DNA from: RBG-13-51-18 sp963739395
GTDB lineage: Bacteria > Chloroflexota > Dehalococcoidia > Dehalococcoidales > RBG-16-60-22
Reading direction: 5' to 3'
Length of the DNA: 64,000 nucleotides
Assembly: GCA_963739395.1 (NCBI GenBank)
Contig: CAVUAE010000001.1
Location: 744,001-808,000 of the forward strand
Shown: in pieces, positions 1 to 8,580 of the stretch
How positions within the stretch are numbered: position 1 is the stretch's first letter
How the letters are laid out: each line of letters starts with the position of its first letter
The notes under the pieces: generated by a model
The model's database searches: none
What the model was told of the DNA's origin: nothing
What the model saw: the letters and a program-made list of their open reading frames with translations, nothing else
Made by a program: the position numbers and the translations under genes

Positions 1-357
1 GAACTAAGCAGGCAGGCGGCAAAATCAGTGCGTGATAAGTTCTCCGTCGCCAAAATGGCGTCAGCGCTTAGTTCACATTACCGGGAAATAATTCCTAAAC
101 AAAAGAAAAACATCAATTTCATCGAGATTTTTGGCTCTGACCCGGCGCAGTGGTTCCTCTCCTGTCAAAGAGATAAACATATTTTTGCTAAAGACGGCAG
201 TATTAACGCGGATAGCACTACGCCGCTCTCTTACGGACTCTTTGAGAAAACGAAGGGCACGGTATTTCATTTCCACAGTTATTTCCCGAATAGTTTAAAG
301 CTTGCTTCGTGGGCGGAAAAATTGGAAACTATTGGTAAAATGCAGGGTATTTTATAA
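1..357 (+). CDS. C-terminal part of an unrecognised protein (5' end outside window)
   Basis: The reading frame is open from the first base of the window to the stop at 355-357, so the gene starts upstream; a GTG at 28 is in frame but has no clear ribosome binding site, so I treat it as internal. About 118 residues are visible. The segment is mildly basic at its start and contains no motif I recognise. It ends three bases before the ATG of the following methyltransferase, so the two are almost certainly cotranscribed. Context suggests a role in surface-glycan or sugar modification, but this is only inference from neighbours. Confidence 0.6.
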   Translation, partial: ELSRQAAKSVRDKFSVAKMASALSSHYREIIPKQKKNINFIEIFGSDPAQWFLSCQRDKHIFAKDGSINADSTTPLSYGLFEKTKGTVFHFHSYFPNSLKLASWAEKLETIGKMQGIL

Positions 358-360
358 ACG

Positions 361-1596
361 ATGAAAAAACTGCCTAAGCAACTCTCACAGATACAACACC
401 TGCACCATCCTTGCCCGATATGCCAGTCGGAAGAAGGCGCGGTGCTTGGTACCCTGAAATACGCTTTATTTGACGGCAGTCCCATAGCTAATACCTATAA
501 CGTAGTCGGCTGTGTCCGCTGCGGCTTTGTGTTTTGTGATACGCCTTCTTCACAGGCTGATTACGACCGGTTTTATAAGGATTACTTTTATAGCTCTGCC
601 TACCTGACCCGCGAGGCTGGTGCCGAAGAGTTGCAATATCTGGAGCAAACCCTGAATATAATAAAGCCTTATCTGGCGGATAAGAGTTCGCGTATTTTTG
701 ATCTAGGCTGTGGCACAGGAAGTTTGCTGTCAAGACTACATGCCTTTGGTTATAAAAACCTTTACGGCGTCGACCTTTCATCTTCATGCGTGGAGTTGGT
801 AAATAAAAAGGGAGGCATTCGGGCGGAGGTAGGGTCGCTGACGAACCTGCCTTTTACCGGCATAAAAGCCGACGTTATAATTCTCTGTCATCTCCTGGAG
901 CATGTAATCGACCTGCTGACGGCATTGCAAGGTATTGCGGATAAAGTATCGGAAAATGGACTGGTTTACATTGAAGTCCCCGATGCCATGAAATATGGGG
1001 CGTTTAAAGACGTCAATCCCTTACGCTTCTTTTATCACCAGCATGTTATTCATTTTGATAAACCTCATTTGCAGGCTTTGTTTGAAAAAAGTGGTTTTAA
1101 ACAAATAAAAAGCGGTCATCGTATACGTAAAGAAGGGGAACTATTAGTGCACAGTGTCTGGGGAATTTTCCGCAAATCTGGAAGTAAATCCAAAGCTATT
1201 AAACCCGATTTTACGCTTGCTAATCGGGTAAAGAACTGGTTTAATGATATATCGCTGGATAAAGATGGAATTCTGGAGAACTTGGCTGCCAGCAAGACAC
1301 CGGTATATATCTGGGGAATAGGTATCCACGTACAAATGATGCTGGCGATGAGCCCGCTTGGAAAATGTAATATTAAGTATTTTATTGATAAAGACGAGAG
1401 GGTCCAGAAGAAAACCATTAATGGTAAAAAGGTCTATCCTTTAGATAAACTGAATGAAGCAAATGAGTATGAAGCTATTGTTATCGGTGCGCCAATGCAC
1501 AGTGAAAAAATGTACCGTTACCTTATCGAACAAGTAGGCTTTAAAGGACAGGTAATAATATGCGGCTTCGGGGATGTGTATCTTAAGAGTAAGTAG
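361..1596 (+). CDS. Class I SAM-dependent C-methyltransferase (sugar-type)
   Basis: The 411-residue protein has the layout of NDP-sugar C-methyltransferases. An N-terminal zinc-binding segment has CxxC pairs at about residues 18-21 and 51-54. A Rossmann methyltransferase core follows, with the SAM motif DLGCGTG near residue 114. A C-terminal domain (about 290-411) contains a second nucleotide-binding-like stretch (YIWGIGIHVQ...) typical of the C-methyltransferase C-terminal family. The length fits the family. It follows the upstream truncated gene by 3 bases and precedes an FkbM methyltransferase, so it probably belongs to a glycan-decorating operon. The specific sugar substrate cannot be deduced. 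Confidence 0.85.
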   Translation: MKKLPKQLSQIQHLHHPCPICQSEEGAVLGTLKYALFDGSPIANTYNVVGCVRCGFVFCDTPSSQADYDRFYKDYFYSSAYLTREAGAEELQYLEQTLNIIKPYLADKSSRIFDLGCGTGSLLSRLHAFGYKNLYGVDLSSSCVELVNKKGGIRAEVGSLTNLPFTGIKADVIILCHLLEHVIDLLTALQGIADKVSENGLVYIEVPDAMKYGAFKDVNPLRFFYHQHVIHFDKPHLQALFEKSGFKQIKSGHRIRKEGELLVHSVWGIFRKSGSKSKAIKPDFTLANRVKNWFNDISLDKDGILENLAASKTPVYIWGIGIHVQMMLAMSPLGKCNIKYFIDKDERVQKKTINGKKVYPLDKLNEANEYEAIVIGAPMHSEKMYRYLIEQVGFKGQVIICGFGDVYLKSK

Positions 1597-1628
1597 ATTG
1601 ATTAATGCGGATTATGAAGGGATTATCA

Positions 1629-2369
1629 ATGAAATCAAATGACTTGATTTTTGATCTTGGCTTTTTTAACGGCGATGATACCGCCTTTTACCTGGTTAAA
1701 GGTTTTCGGGTCATAGCGGTAGAGGCTAATCCAAAATTGGTAACCGCTGGAGTAAAAAGGTTTAAACAAGAAATAAAGATAAAAAAATTGATACTTTTAA
1801 ACAAGGCTGTTTGCGAAACTTCCGGAAAAGTTAATTTTTATATTCATGCAACTAAGCCTGACTGGAGCAGTTGTCTGTTGAATATGGCAGAAAGTGACGG
1901 CTCAAAATCTACTCGCGTGACGGTGGATGCAACAAATTTACACAAGCTATTTTCAGAGTATGGAGTGCCGTACTATTTAAAAGTAGATATTGAGGGCTGC
2001 GACTTGCTTGTGGCAAAACAGCTATCTGAATGTAAAGTAAAACCAAAGTTCGTTTCCTTTGAAATATCTCGCAAGGATTATGATGGGATTTTCTCTAATT
2101 TAAAAGCTGCCGGTTACTCCAAATACCAGTTAGTCAATCAGGCAAACAACCCAAAACGCGTTATTCCGGGGAAGGTAACTGATAATAAGGGTAATAAATT
2201 TATCTTTTCAGAGTTTTCAAGCGGTCTTTTTGGGGAAGATTTACCAAAGGATAAGTGGCTATCATATCATGAAATACTTAGCTGTTACATAAAATATAAA
2301 GAACTAAAACAGATTGACAATGTCGAGCTTGCCCTGGGCTGGCTTGATGTACACGCAAGAATGGATTAA
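1629..2369 (+). CDS. FkbM family methyltransferase
   Basis: The protein begins with FDLGFFNGDDTAFYLVKGF, followed by VEANPKL. This is the FkbM-type SAM-binding region, in which the acidic residue after VEA binds the SAM ribose. The later KVDIEGCD stretch is the second conserved motif of the family. I chose the ATG at 1629 because GAAGGG lies 7 bases upstream; in-frame ATGs at 1605 and 1614 are possible but lack a site. FkbM enzymes O-methylate sugars and polyketides. It sits 30 bases after the C-methyltransferase and before a CmcI-like gene, supporting a glycan methylation role; the substrate is unknown. Confidence 0.85.
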   Translation: MKSNDLIFDLGFFNGDDTAFYLVKGFRVIAVEANPKLVTAGVKRFKQEIKIKKLILLNKAVCETSGKVNFYIHATKPDWSSCLLNMAESDGSKSTRVTVDATNLHKLFSEYGVPYYLKVDIEGCDLLVAKQLSECKVKPKFVSFEISRKDYDGIFSNLKAAGYSKYQLVNQANNPKRVIPGKVTDNKGNKFIFSEFSSGLFGEDLPKDKWLSYHEILSCYIKYKELKQIDNVELALGWLDVHARMD

Positions 2370-2455
2370 CATGATTTAAAAAGGTCTATTATCTTTCCAG
2401 CATGCTTGCCTATTCTTCATGCGATATATGGTAATTATCTTGGAGGATAATCAAT

Positions 2456-3220
2456 ATGACCCAGGCTAGTAATTATTCCGACGAGGTTCGTAAAAATCTG
2501 GAGTTAGTATCACAAGACCGCGATTATTTAGGATTAAGCAATGTCTGGGTAAGGGAGTCTATCAGGCATAAATACGCTTATGGTTTTACCTGGCTTGGCC
2601 GACCGATTATGCAAATTCCGCAGGATATTTACGCTATCCAGGAAATCATCTGGGAAGTTCAACCGGATTTAATAATCGAAACCGGCATCGCACACGGCGG
2701 CTCTTTAATCTTAAGCGCCTCTCTTCTTGCCTTGCTGGACTTCTGCAATATGGGGAAAATACCTGCAAAATCAAACAGATGCGTTATAGGTATCGATATT
2801 GAAATACGACCGCATAATCGCAAGGCAATCCAGGCACATCCTTTATCTAAATACATCGAAATGTATGAAGGCTCGTCCATATCTCCAGAAATCGTTAAAA
2901 AGGTCAAGGAGCGGGCGAAGGATTTTAAAAAGATCGTGTTGTTTTTTGATTCTAATCATAGCCATAAACATGTTCTGGCTGAATTGAAGGCTTATGCTAT
3001 GCTAACGTCCGTGGGCAGTTATTGCGTTGTCTGGGATACGGGCATCGAGGACCTGCCCGAAGATTTCTACCCCAACCGTCCCTGGGGCAAGGGTAATAAC
3101 CCGAAAACCGCTGTCGATGCATTCTTAAAAAACACCGACAGCTTTATAATAGATAAGTCCTTTAACTATAGATTGATGATTACTGCCTCCCAAGACGGTT
3201 TTCTAAAAAGAATAAAATAG
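2456..3220 (+). CDS. Cephalosporin hydroxylase (CmcI) family protein, probable O-methyltransferase
   Basis: The 254-residue protein shows the CmcI pattern. Near residues 45-60 it has WLGRPIMQIPQDIYAIQEII. LIIETGIAHGGSLI near residue 75 is the SAM-binding glycine-rich loop, and a VIGIDIEIRPH strand follows. FFDSNHSHKHVLAEL (about residues 163-177) carries the acidic/His residues typical of this family. Despite the family name, relatives such as rhamnosyl O-methyltransferases methylate sugars. A GGAGG site precedes the ATG by about 10 bases. It lies in a run of glycan-modification genes, so sugar O-methylation is the likely job, by inference. Confidence 0.8.
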   Translation: MTQASNYSDEVRKNLELVSQDRDYLGLSNVWVRESIRHKYAYGFTWLGRPIMQIPQDIYAIQEIIWEVQPDLIIETGIAHGGSLILSASLLALLDFCNMGKIPAKSNRCVIGIDIEIRPHNRKAIQAHPLSKYIEMYEGSSISPEIVKKVKERAKDFKKIVLFFDSNHSHKHVLAELKAYAMLTSVGSYCVVWDTGIEDLPEDFYPNRPWGKGNNPKTAVDAFLKNTDSFIIDKSFNYRLMITASQDGFLKRIK

Positions 3221-3258
3221 GTCTGGAACAACAAACAGATTCTTTGGTAGGGACATGA

Positions 3259-4317
3259 ATGTCAGATTGCAGCATTATAATTCCAACTCTTAATCGCCCA
3301 GGCTACTTGAAACGCTCGCTGGGTTACTACAACGATTGCCGGATTCCCTACCGGATAATAGTCGCGGACGGCAGCTCGGAAGAGGTAAGAAAAGTTAACA
3401 AAGCAACAATTTCTTCGCTGCCGGCCCTAAAGATTCTTCACCTGGACTACTATGCTCCGGAAGTTGGACCCGTCGAAAGAGTCATCGATGCTTTAAAGCA
3501 TGTAGATACTAAATACAGTATATTCTGTGCTGACGATGATTTTATTACGCCAAACGGTATCGACCGCTCGGTAGAATTTCTTGAGAACCATTCTGATTTC
3601 GGCGTTGCCCACGGTAGATATATCTCTTTTCATCTGGAAGACGATAAAAAAGGTAGCAGCAAATTTTGCTGGCGAGCCTTGTACTCACCAGAATCAAATG
3701 ATGACGACGACCCAGCTGTACGAGTAGTCAATCAGTTATCGCAATACCTACTTCCGACCTTTTATGCCGTATACAGGACCAAACTCTGTTTGAAGGTTTG
3801 GGAAGAGACCGCCCCGTTCTCCATAACATCAGACCGAATTTTCTGCGAATTACTGGCTTCAATGCTTACCGTACTCTACGGCAAGATGAAATGCCTGGAC
3901 GTGTTATATAACGCCAGAGACGCAACCTCAACCAGAATGGAAAGTGTCCTAGATATGTCGGGTTATAATAAAGAAGGAATGTATCAAGAACTATATGCCA
4001 AGTTCAGGGAGTGTTTATCAGCGCATTTGAGCCAGCAAACTCACATGAGCCTTGATAAAGCCAAATCAATAATCGATGAAGCCATGGCGACATATATAAA
4101 AACACACTATAATAATCTTACTTTCCTCGATTGGCTAGGGAAGGTGTTCAACCAATTGAAACTGCCTTTATGGCTCAAAAAAGGGATACGAAAATCTTAT
4201 CATAGTTTAATGGAGTTAGGACATGCTAAAAAGCCTCTCGGTGATTTAACACCGTCATCACCGGATTATGACGATATCAACAAGATACGACAGCATGTAT
4301 TATCTTCTAAAGTTTAA
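3259..4317 (+). CDS. GT-A glycosyltransferase (TIGR00180-type), copy 1
   Basis: The N-terminus SIIIPTLNRPGYLKRSLGYY and the DDD acceptor/metal motif in FCADDDFITPNGI near residue 90 mark a family-2-like GT-A glycosyltransferase. It resembles the subgroup catalogued as TIGR00180, found in surface polysaccharide clusters. The C-terminal 100 residues are basic and carry no recognisable domain. The gene downstream is a clear paralogue with the same architecture, so this is an old tandem duplication. Donor and acceptor sugars cannot be inferred. Confidence 0.85.
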   Translation: MSDCSIIIPTLNRPGYLKRSLGYYNDCRIPYRIIVADGSSEEVRKVNKATISSLPALKILHLDYYAPEVGPVERVIDALKHVDTKYSIFCADDDFITPNGIDRSVEFLENHSDFGVAHGRYISFHLEDDKKGSSKFCWRALYSPESNDDDDPAVRVVNQLSQYLLPTFYAVYRTKLCLKVWEETAPFSITSDRIFCELLASMLTVLYGKMKCLDVLYNARDATSTRMESVLDMSGYNKEGMYQELYAKFRECLSAHLSQQTHMSLDKAKSIIDEAMATYIKTHYNNLTFLDWLGKVFNQLKLPLWLKKGIRKSYHSLMELGHAKKPLGDLTPSSPDYDDINKIRQHVLSSKV

Positions 4318-4338
4318 TGATAAGAAATTGGATAATTT

Positions 4339-5424
4339 ATGAAACAAAATAAATCTATCACTATCTTTGTCCCTACCTATAACCGACCTGGCTATCTGAA
4401 GCGATTATTAAGTTACTATAACGACTATCAGATACCTTATAAAATAATTATTGCCGATGGCAGCATAGATGAGATAAAGCGAGCGAACCGACAAACTGTG
4501 TCATCATTTCCTGCTCTGAATATACTCCATCTGGATAATTATTCCTCTGAAACCTCCTCAATCGTTAGAGTAAATGACGCGATGAAACATGTTGATACGA
4601 AGTATATTGTGTTCTGTGCCGATGATGATTTTGTAACGCCAAATGGTATCGAACAATCAATGGACTTTCTTGAGGCTAACCCCGATTATACGATAGCACA
4701 CGGCAGATACATTTCCTTTCAGCTTGAAAATGATACCCAAGGGAGAAAAACATTCCGGTATGAAATTTGCTATTCGCCCGAAATATTAACATCCGATGAC
4801 CCAGTCGAACGTTTACACCAGCATTTGTCCCGATATACAATGCCCACACTCTATGCTGTGCATAAAACAGAACTTCTCCGAATGATCTTGGTGGAAAACT
4901 ACCGATTTTCTGATGTTAAAGAAAGCCTCCTCCCAGATTCGCTGGGTACTAATCTTGATGTAATCACTGGCAAGATGAAATGCCTGGATATACTGTATTG
5001 CGCCAGGGACGGAGAATCCGGCAGAACTGGTAGTTTCACAAATATTAAAGAACTAACCAAGGCAGGCCTATACGACAAATTATATGCCGAATTTATTAAG
5101 TGCATGGCGATCTACCTGAGCAAAGCATCTAAATTAAGCCTTGATGAATCAATCAGATTGGTGAATAAATGGGTGAAAGCTCATAATAAAAAGTATGGGT
5201 CTAAAAAACCGTTGACTTTAATGATAGCATGGCTGGGGAGAATGTTGGATAAGGTAGCGCTACCGCACTGGCTTAAAAAGCTAATAAGAAAAACGTACGC
5301 AATTCTTACTGGGACAATGAAGCGAAAAAAACAGTCCGAATTTCAACCTCAATCTTCTCTTGAAGATGAAGATATTGACAAAATACGCCAGCATGTATTG
5401 AGTTTCTCCACGAAAAGCAACTAA
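4339..5424 (+). CDS. GT-A glycosyltransferase (TIGR00180-type), copy 2
   Basis: This 361-residue paralogue of the preceding gene repeats its landmarks. They are IFVPTYNRPGYLKRLLSYYND at the start, HVDTKYIVFCADDDFVTPNGI near residues 85-100, AHGRYISF near 120, KMKCLDILY near 215, and a C-terminal IDKIRQHVLSF segment matching copy 1. The middle region has diverged more than the catalytic half, as expected for a duplicated enzyme with a new acceptor. It follows copy 1 by 21 bases and is the last plus-strand gene before a convergent minus-strand pair. Confidence 0.85.
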   Translation: MKQNKSITIFVPTYNRPGYLKRLLSYYNDYQIPYKIIIADGSIDEIKRANRQTVSSFPALNILHLDNYSSETSSIVRVNDAMKHVDTKYIVFCADDDFVTPNGIEQSMDFLEANPDYTIAHGRYISFQLENDTQGRKTFRYEICYSPEILTSDDPVERLHQHLSRYTMPTLYAVHKTELLRMILVENYRFSDVKESLLPDSLGTNLDVITGKMKCLDILYCARDGESGRTGSFTNIKELTKAGLYDKLYAEFIKCMAIYLSKASKLSLDESIRLVNKWVKAHNKKYGSKKPLTLMIAWLGRMLDKVALPHWLKKLIRKTYAILTGTMKRKKQSEFQPQSSLEDEDIDKIRQHVLSFSTKSN

Positions 5425-5456
5425 AGTTAGAGTTGTTATTTAGTAAAAAACAAGTA

Positions 5457-6194
5457 TTATCCTAACAAATTGAGATGTTTTAAACCGCAGTACATGATCG
5501 TTTCTGGTACATCAAAAATCGCCGCCATTTTACTAATATCTTTAACTTCTGCCCATTTGTTCGAGAGTATATCTTTAGGTAATATTATAACTGCGGAAAA
5601 AAGGTCAGCCAGCAATTCGTTGAAAGTGCCTTCTCTTAGATACGGTTTTTTTCTAAAAACTGGACTGGCATTACAATGAGCAAGAATATGGAATAGTTCA
5701 TGATACAGAGTAAATCTTCTTCTCGCAGGTGAATCTTCGCTATTAAGATGTATTACCCAACCGTCCTTCTTTAATCCCCATACGGCACCATGGGTAAATT
5801 TCAATGGTACAAGACGGACCTCAACTGGTTGATCGAGGTCAACTTTACCACTTATAACAGTGGATACCGGAATTTCTTTTAAGCCTAATTTTTGGGAATA
5901 ACTGCGAGCTAATTGTATTATTAGTTTGAAAATTCGACTATTAGCTATACATGAAGGTGTTTCTGGTAGTGTTTTTAAAGATGGTGGCAGAATTAGAGAA
6001 TCACTATCGAGAAACTTATGCATTACATCGACATATTCAAGATCTTTACTTAAGCAGTGATTACCATTTTCTCGATATTTACATGACTCATATAGCGGGC
6101 AATTTATACCATCACTATTGTTAATAAGCGACCAAAGTTCATTCTCCCAGTCTCCGTTTCTTCGCTTTATATTTTTTAACTCTACGTCGCTCAA
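5457..6194 (-). CDS. ImmA/IrrE family zinc metallopeptidase
   Basis: The protein contains LYHELFHILAH (about residues 167-177), the HExxH zinc motif, followed by NELLADLFSAVIILP, which supplies the third zinc ligand region of ImmA/IrrE (COG2856) proteases. Family members cleave XRE-type repressors encoded next to them in response to DNA damage or phage signals. The gene starts at a TTG (6194) with AGAGGA upstream and overlaps the preceding XRE gene by 56 bases, implying coupled translation. An unusual N-terminal cysteine cluster (about residues 33-48) precedes the protease domain and could bind metal; I do not know it from the family. Confidence 0.85.
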   Translation of the reverse strand: MSDVELKNIKRRNGDWENELWSLINNSDGINCPLYESCKYRENGNHCLSKDLEYVDVMHKFLDSDSLILPPSLKTLPETPSCIANSRIFKLIIQLARSYSQKLGLKEIPVSTVISGKVDLDQPVEVRLVPLKFTHGAVWGLKKDGWVIHLNSEDSPARRRFTLYHELFHILAHCNASPVFRKKPYLREGTFNELLADLFSAVIILPKDILSNKWAEVKDISKMAAIFDVPETIMYCGLKHLNLLG

Positions 6195-6525
6195 TTAAGT
6201 CCTCTATCATCGTTATTAGGTCTTCATCTAACTCTTCTGGATACATTTTCCGGGCATATTCACGAAATTCAGGCCATTCCGTAGATTTCGCTTCAGAGAC
6301 TCTCGATATATGGCCGACAATGGATAGTATGTTTTCAACCGGAACACCGCTATAATCGGCTAATTTTTGACATGAACTAGTATTAGGAATATCATCACCG
6401 GATAGCCAACGACTAACTGTTGCATGGCTGATACCAAGGTCAGCCGCTAGCTGACTTGGCTTACGTTTACGCCGGCGCATCACCTCCTTTAAAAATATGG
6501 AAAAGGAGGTATTTTTTAAATTCAT
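6139..6525 (-). CDS. XRE family helix-turn-helix repressor
   Basis: Residues about 10-65 form a lambda-repressor-type HTH, with PSQLAADLGISHATVSRWLSGDDIP as positioning and recognition helices. The C-terminal half (about 75-128) is charged and basic and is the likely target of the adjoining ImmA-type protease. The pair matches the ImmR/ImmA arrangement of mobile elements. A palindrome lies 75-90 bases upstream of its start, with a near-identical copy in front of the radical SAM gene transcribed toward it. This suggests autoregulation and a small regulon; the operator assignment is inference. Confidence 0.85.
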   Translation of the reverse strand: MNLKNTSFSIFLKEVMRRRKRKPSQLAADLGISHATVSRWLSGDDIPNTSSCQKLADYSGVPVENILSIVGHISRVSEAKSTEWPEFREYARKMYPEELDEDLITMIEDLIERRRVKKYKAKKRRLGE

Positions 6526-6593
6526 AGATACATCTTAGCATAACTTTTAACCTGATTCATAAATTTTTCATTAAATTTTGTTAATAAAACATA

Positions 6594-6615
6594 CTTCTTT
6601 AGTATTAAATACTAT
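6594..6615. promoter_or_regulatory. Palindromic operator-like site upstream of XRE gene
   Basis: Positions 6600-6614 form a perfect palindrome with 7-base arms, TAGTATT-A-AATACTA. The 22-base segment 6594-6615 matches 8356-8377 at 21 of 22 positions. It lies about 70-90 bases upstream of the XRE start codon and downstream of the radical SAM stop. Its size and symmetry fit a dimeric XRE repressor site. No binding data exist, so the role is inferred from symmetry and repetition. Confidence 0.55.
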
Positions 6616-6672
6616 GGCTATAACTCTAGGTTTTCCCGAATTTTATCGGAACGATAACTGACTTGTGTCATT

Positions 6673-8343
6673 TTATTTACTCTTCAAATATTCATATTTA
6701 CGGATTATTTTAACGTCTCCAAGTAGTTCAAAATGGTTAGCATATTTTTCCCAGTCTTTGTTAATTTTCACTAAATGAGTAAAGACAGCCATATGTTTAT
6801 CGACCAACTCATTGTCATAATTCATCCGTTCATATACTTTTGATAGAAAATAATGAGCAAAAGCATGTTCTGGATATTTCTTTGCAATATTATTAAAATA
6901 CGCTGCAGCCTTTTCGTACTCCCCATGAGACATATTATGATTATTCACGAAATTAATGGACAGGTTCATAAGATATGCAATTTCTTCTATTTTATCAGGG
7001 TCTACTCCAGGAGCTTTAATGTTTGCCCTAGAAACTATATGGTTATTCATGTCGTCGTTTATCAGATAGTTATTATCAACACAAATATCATATAGCCTGC
7101 TTCCAACAATAGGGGTCGCAATAAAAATATGTACCCAGTCAAATCCAACATCCTTAAGCATATTCATAGTTTCAAGTCTATGTTCATCCATTTCTCCAGG
7201 AAGCCCAACAATAATAAAGGCGTGGACTTGAATATCGTTGTTCTCAAGTATTTTTACTTTGTCTTTAATCATGCTAACTTTAAGTGGTTTATTAATGATA
7301 TTCTGCAAAACATAATCTGATCCTGACTCCACGCCTAAACAAACAATAGTCGCCCCCGCTTTCTTTAGTAGATACCCTATTTCTTCATCAATTGCATACA
7401 CCGCAAGCCCATTCGGGAATTCGATTCGTAAACCATATTCACTAATCCTTTTTAAAATTGCTTTCGCTCTTTCTTTGTCAGCTAAGAAATGATCATCTTC
7501 AATCATTAGAACGTTTAATCCAAAGATTTCTTTCATCATTTTCACTTCGTTGATAACTTTTTCAACACTCATGAATCTTACTGTTTTACCATGTAACTTC
7601 GTATTTGCACAGAAAACGCAGTTGAATGGACAACCTCTGGAAGTATGGATACTCATCTCCCTTTTCCCTATTTGTTCAGAGTAACGTTTGTCTAACGATC
7701 GCGTATTGTAGTCGTTAAGGTTAACCAACTTATAATCAAATCCAGGTATTTCATCGAGATTATGGACAAATGAGTTAACCAGTTCTTTTCCAGAATTCAA
7801 CGTTTTTCTATTAATCCATGATTGATGTTCTTCAATCAGTTTTTTCTGATCTGTAGCATTTATTAAATCCGCCATAGGTATTTCGCCTTCCCCAAAACAT
7901 ACTGCGTCGATATTAGGAATTTCTTCTAGAATTTTTCTGTATAAATTTGTGGGCACCCCCCCTCCGATTACAGTTAAAACAGATTCTGATTGCTCCTTTA
8001 CAGCAGTTGTAATGGGCTCAATATAATTATATGAAGTATTGAACAAGGCAGAAATTCCAACAATATCAGGTTGAAAATAGTGCACTTTATCTTTTACCAG
8101 TTCTGTTAAATAAGAAGGACTATATTCACGTTCTCCTAATATAAATTTCAATGCTTCTACGTTTATATCTAATAAAACTGTTTCAATTCTTATTTTGGCG
8201 TTATCTTTAATGAAAGCGTCTATTGACAGCACACCATACGGGATGGTAAATACCGGCTTGGTGAGTAATGTTGAATTATTCAGATAATCTTCAACTTTAA
8301 AGTACGGGGGAATAATAAATAATATTCTTTTTCTGTTACCCAT
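6673..8343 (-). CDS. B12-binding domain radical SAM protein with C-terminal TPR-like repeats
   Basis: Residues about 1-150 form a cobalamin-binding-like Rossmann domain (start RILFIIPPYF; then VGISALFNTSYNY and TVIGGGVPTN). The radical SAM core begins near residue 232 with TSRGCPFNCVFCAN, the CxxxCxxC cluster motif. It continues with MIEDDHF and VCLGVESGSD stretches seen in this class. The last 90 residues (EKAAAYFNNIAKKYPEHAF and following) look like tetratricopeptide repeats. Such B12 radical SAM proteins commonly methylate or rearrange unreactive carbons, but the substrate is unknown. It is a single gene with its own promoter and an operator-like palindrome just upstream, probably under the neighbouring XRE repressor. 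Confidence 0.85.
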   Translation of the reverse strand: MGNRKRILFIIPPYFKVEDYLNNSTLLTKPVFTIPYGVLSIDAFIKDNAKIRIETVLLDINVEALKFILGEREYSPSYLTELVKDKVHYFQPDIVGISALFNTSYNYIEPITTAVKEQSESVLTVIGGGVPTNLYRKILEEIPNIDAVCFGEGEIPMADLINATDQKKLIEEHQSWINRKTLNSGKELVNSFVHNLDEIPGFDYKLVNLNDYNTRSLDKRYSEQIGKREMSIHTSRGCPFNCVFCANTKLHGKTVRFMSVEKVINEVKMMKEIFGLNVLMIEDDHFLADKERAKAILKRISEYGLRIEFPNGLAVYAIDEEIGYLLKKAGATIVCLGVESGSDYVLQNIINKPLKVSMIKDKVKILENNDIQVHAFIIVGLPGEMDEHRLETMNMLKDVGFDWVHIFIATPIVGSRLYDICVDNNYLINDDMNNHIVSRANIKAPGVDPDKIEEIAYLMNLSINFVNNHNMSHGEYEKAAAYFNNIAKKYPEHAFAHYFLSKVYERMNYDNELVDKHMAVFTHLVKINKDWEKYANHFELLGDVKIIRKYEYLKSK

Positions 8344-8355
8344 AATAACGTTTAG

Positions 8356-8377
8356 CTTCTTTAGTACTAAATACTAT
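8356..8377. promoter_or_regulatory. Second copy of the palindromic operator-like site, upstream of the radical SAM gene
   Basis: Positions 8362-8376 read TAGTACTAAATACTA, the same palindrome as at 6600-6614 with one arm base changed. The flanking bases CTTCTT are also shared. It lies 19-33 bases upstream of the radical SAM start codon, downstream of the predicted transcription start. Bound repressor there could act as a roadblock. Assignment to the adjacent XRE protein is inference. Confidence 0.55.
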
Positions 8378-8412
8378 CTCCTGATTAAACAGATGTATTA
8401 TCTGTAACATGT

Positions 8413-8442
8413 AGAATATCATGTCCGTATACGTACTGTCAA
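8413..8442 (-). promoter_or_regulatory. Sigma-70-type promoter of the radical SAM gene
   Basis: Read on the minus strand, TTGACA (8442-8437) and TATTCT (8418-8413) are separated by 18 bases, giving a start near 8406. The spacer contains the small palindrome CGTATACG. The leader runs about 60 bases and includes the operator-like palindrome. Confidence 0.5.
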
Positions 8443-8580
8443 TGGCCTTATAGGTAACTTTTACACGCAAAAAAGGGGGAGGGATGAGTAAAGTCAAGAA
8501 AAATAGATAATATGTTTTATTTACTTAAAAATTACGTTTTACTATCGTTTACTATTCTATTCGCAGGATGATCGTTTTTA

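Noticed and set aside
5457..6525. XRE/ImmA pair as evidence for a prophage
   Set aside because: No integrase, terminase, capsid or other phage genes are nearby; the pair alone does not define a phage.
8470..8500. G-rich stretch GGGGGAGGGATGAG as a sixth ssrA repeat
   Set aside because: Only the G-run core matches; the flanking bases of the 26-base repeat are absent, so chance similarity is more likely.
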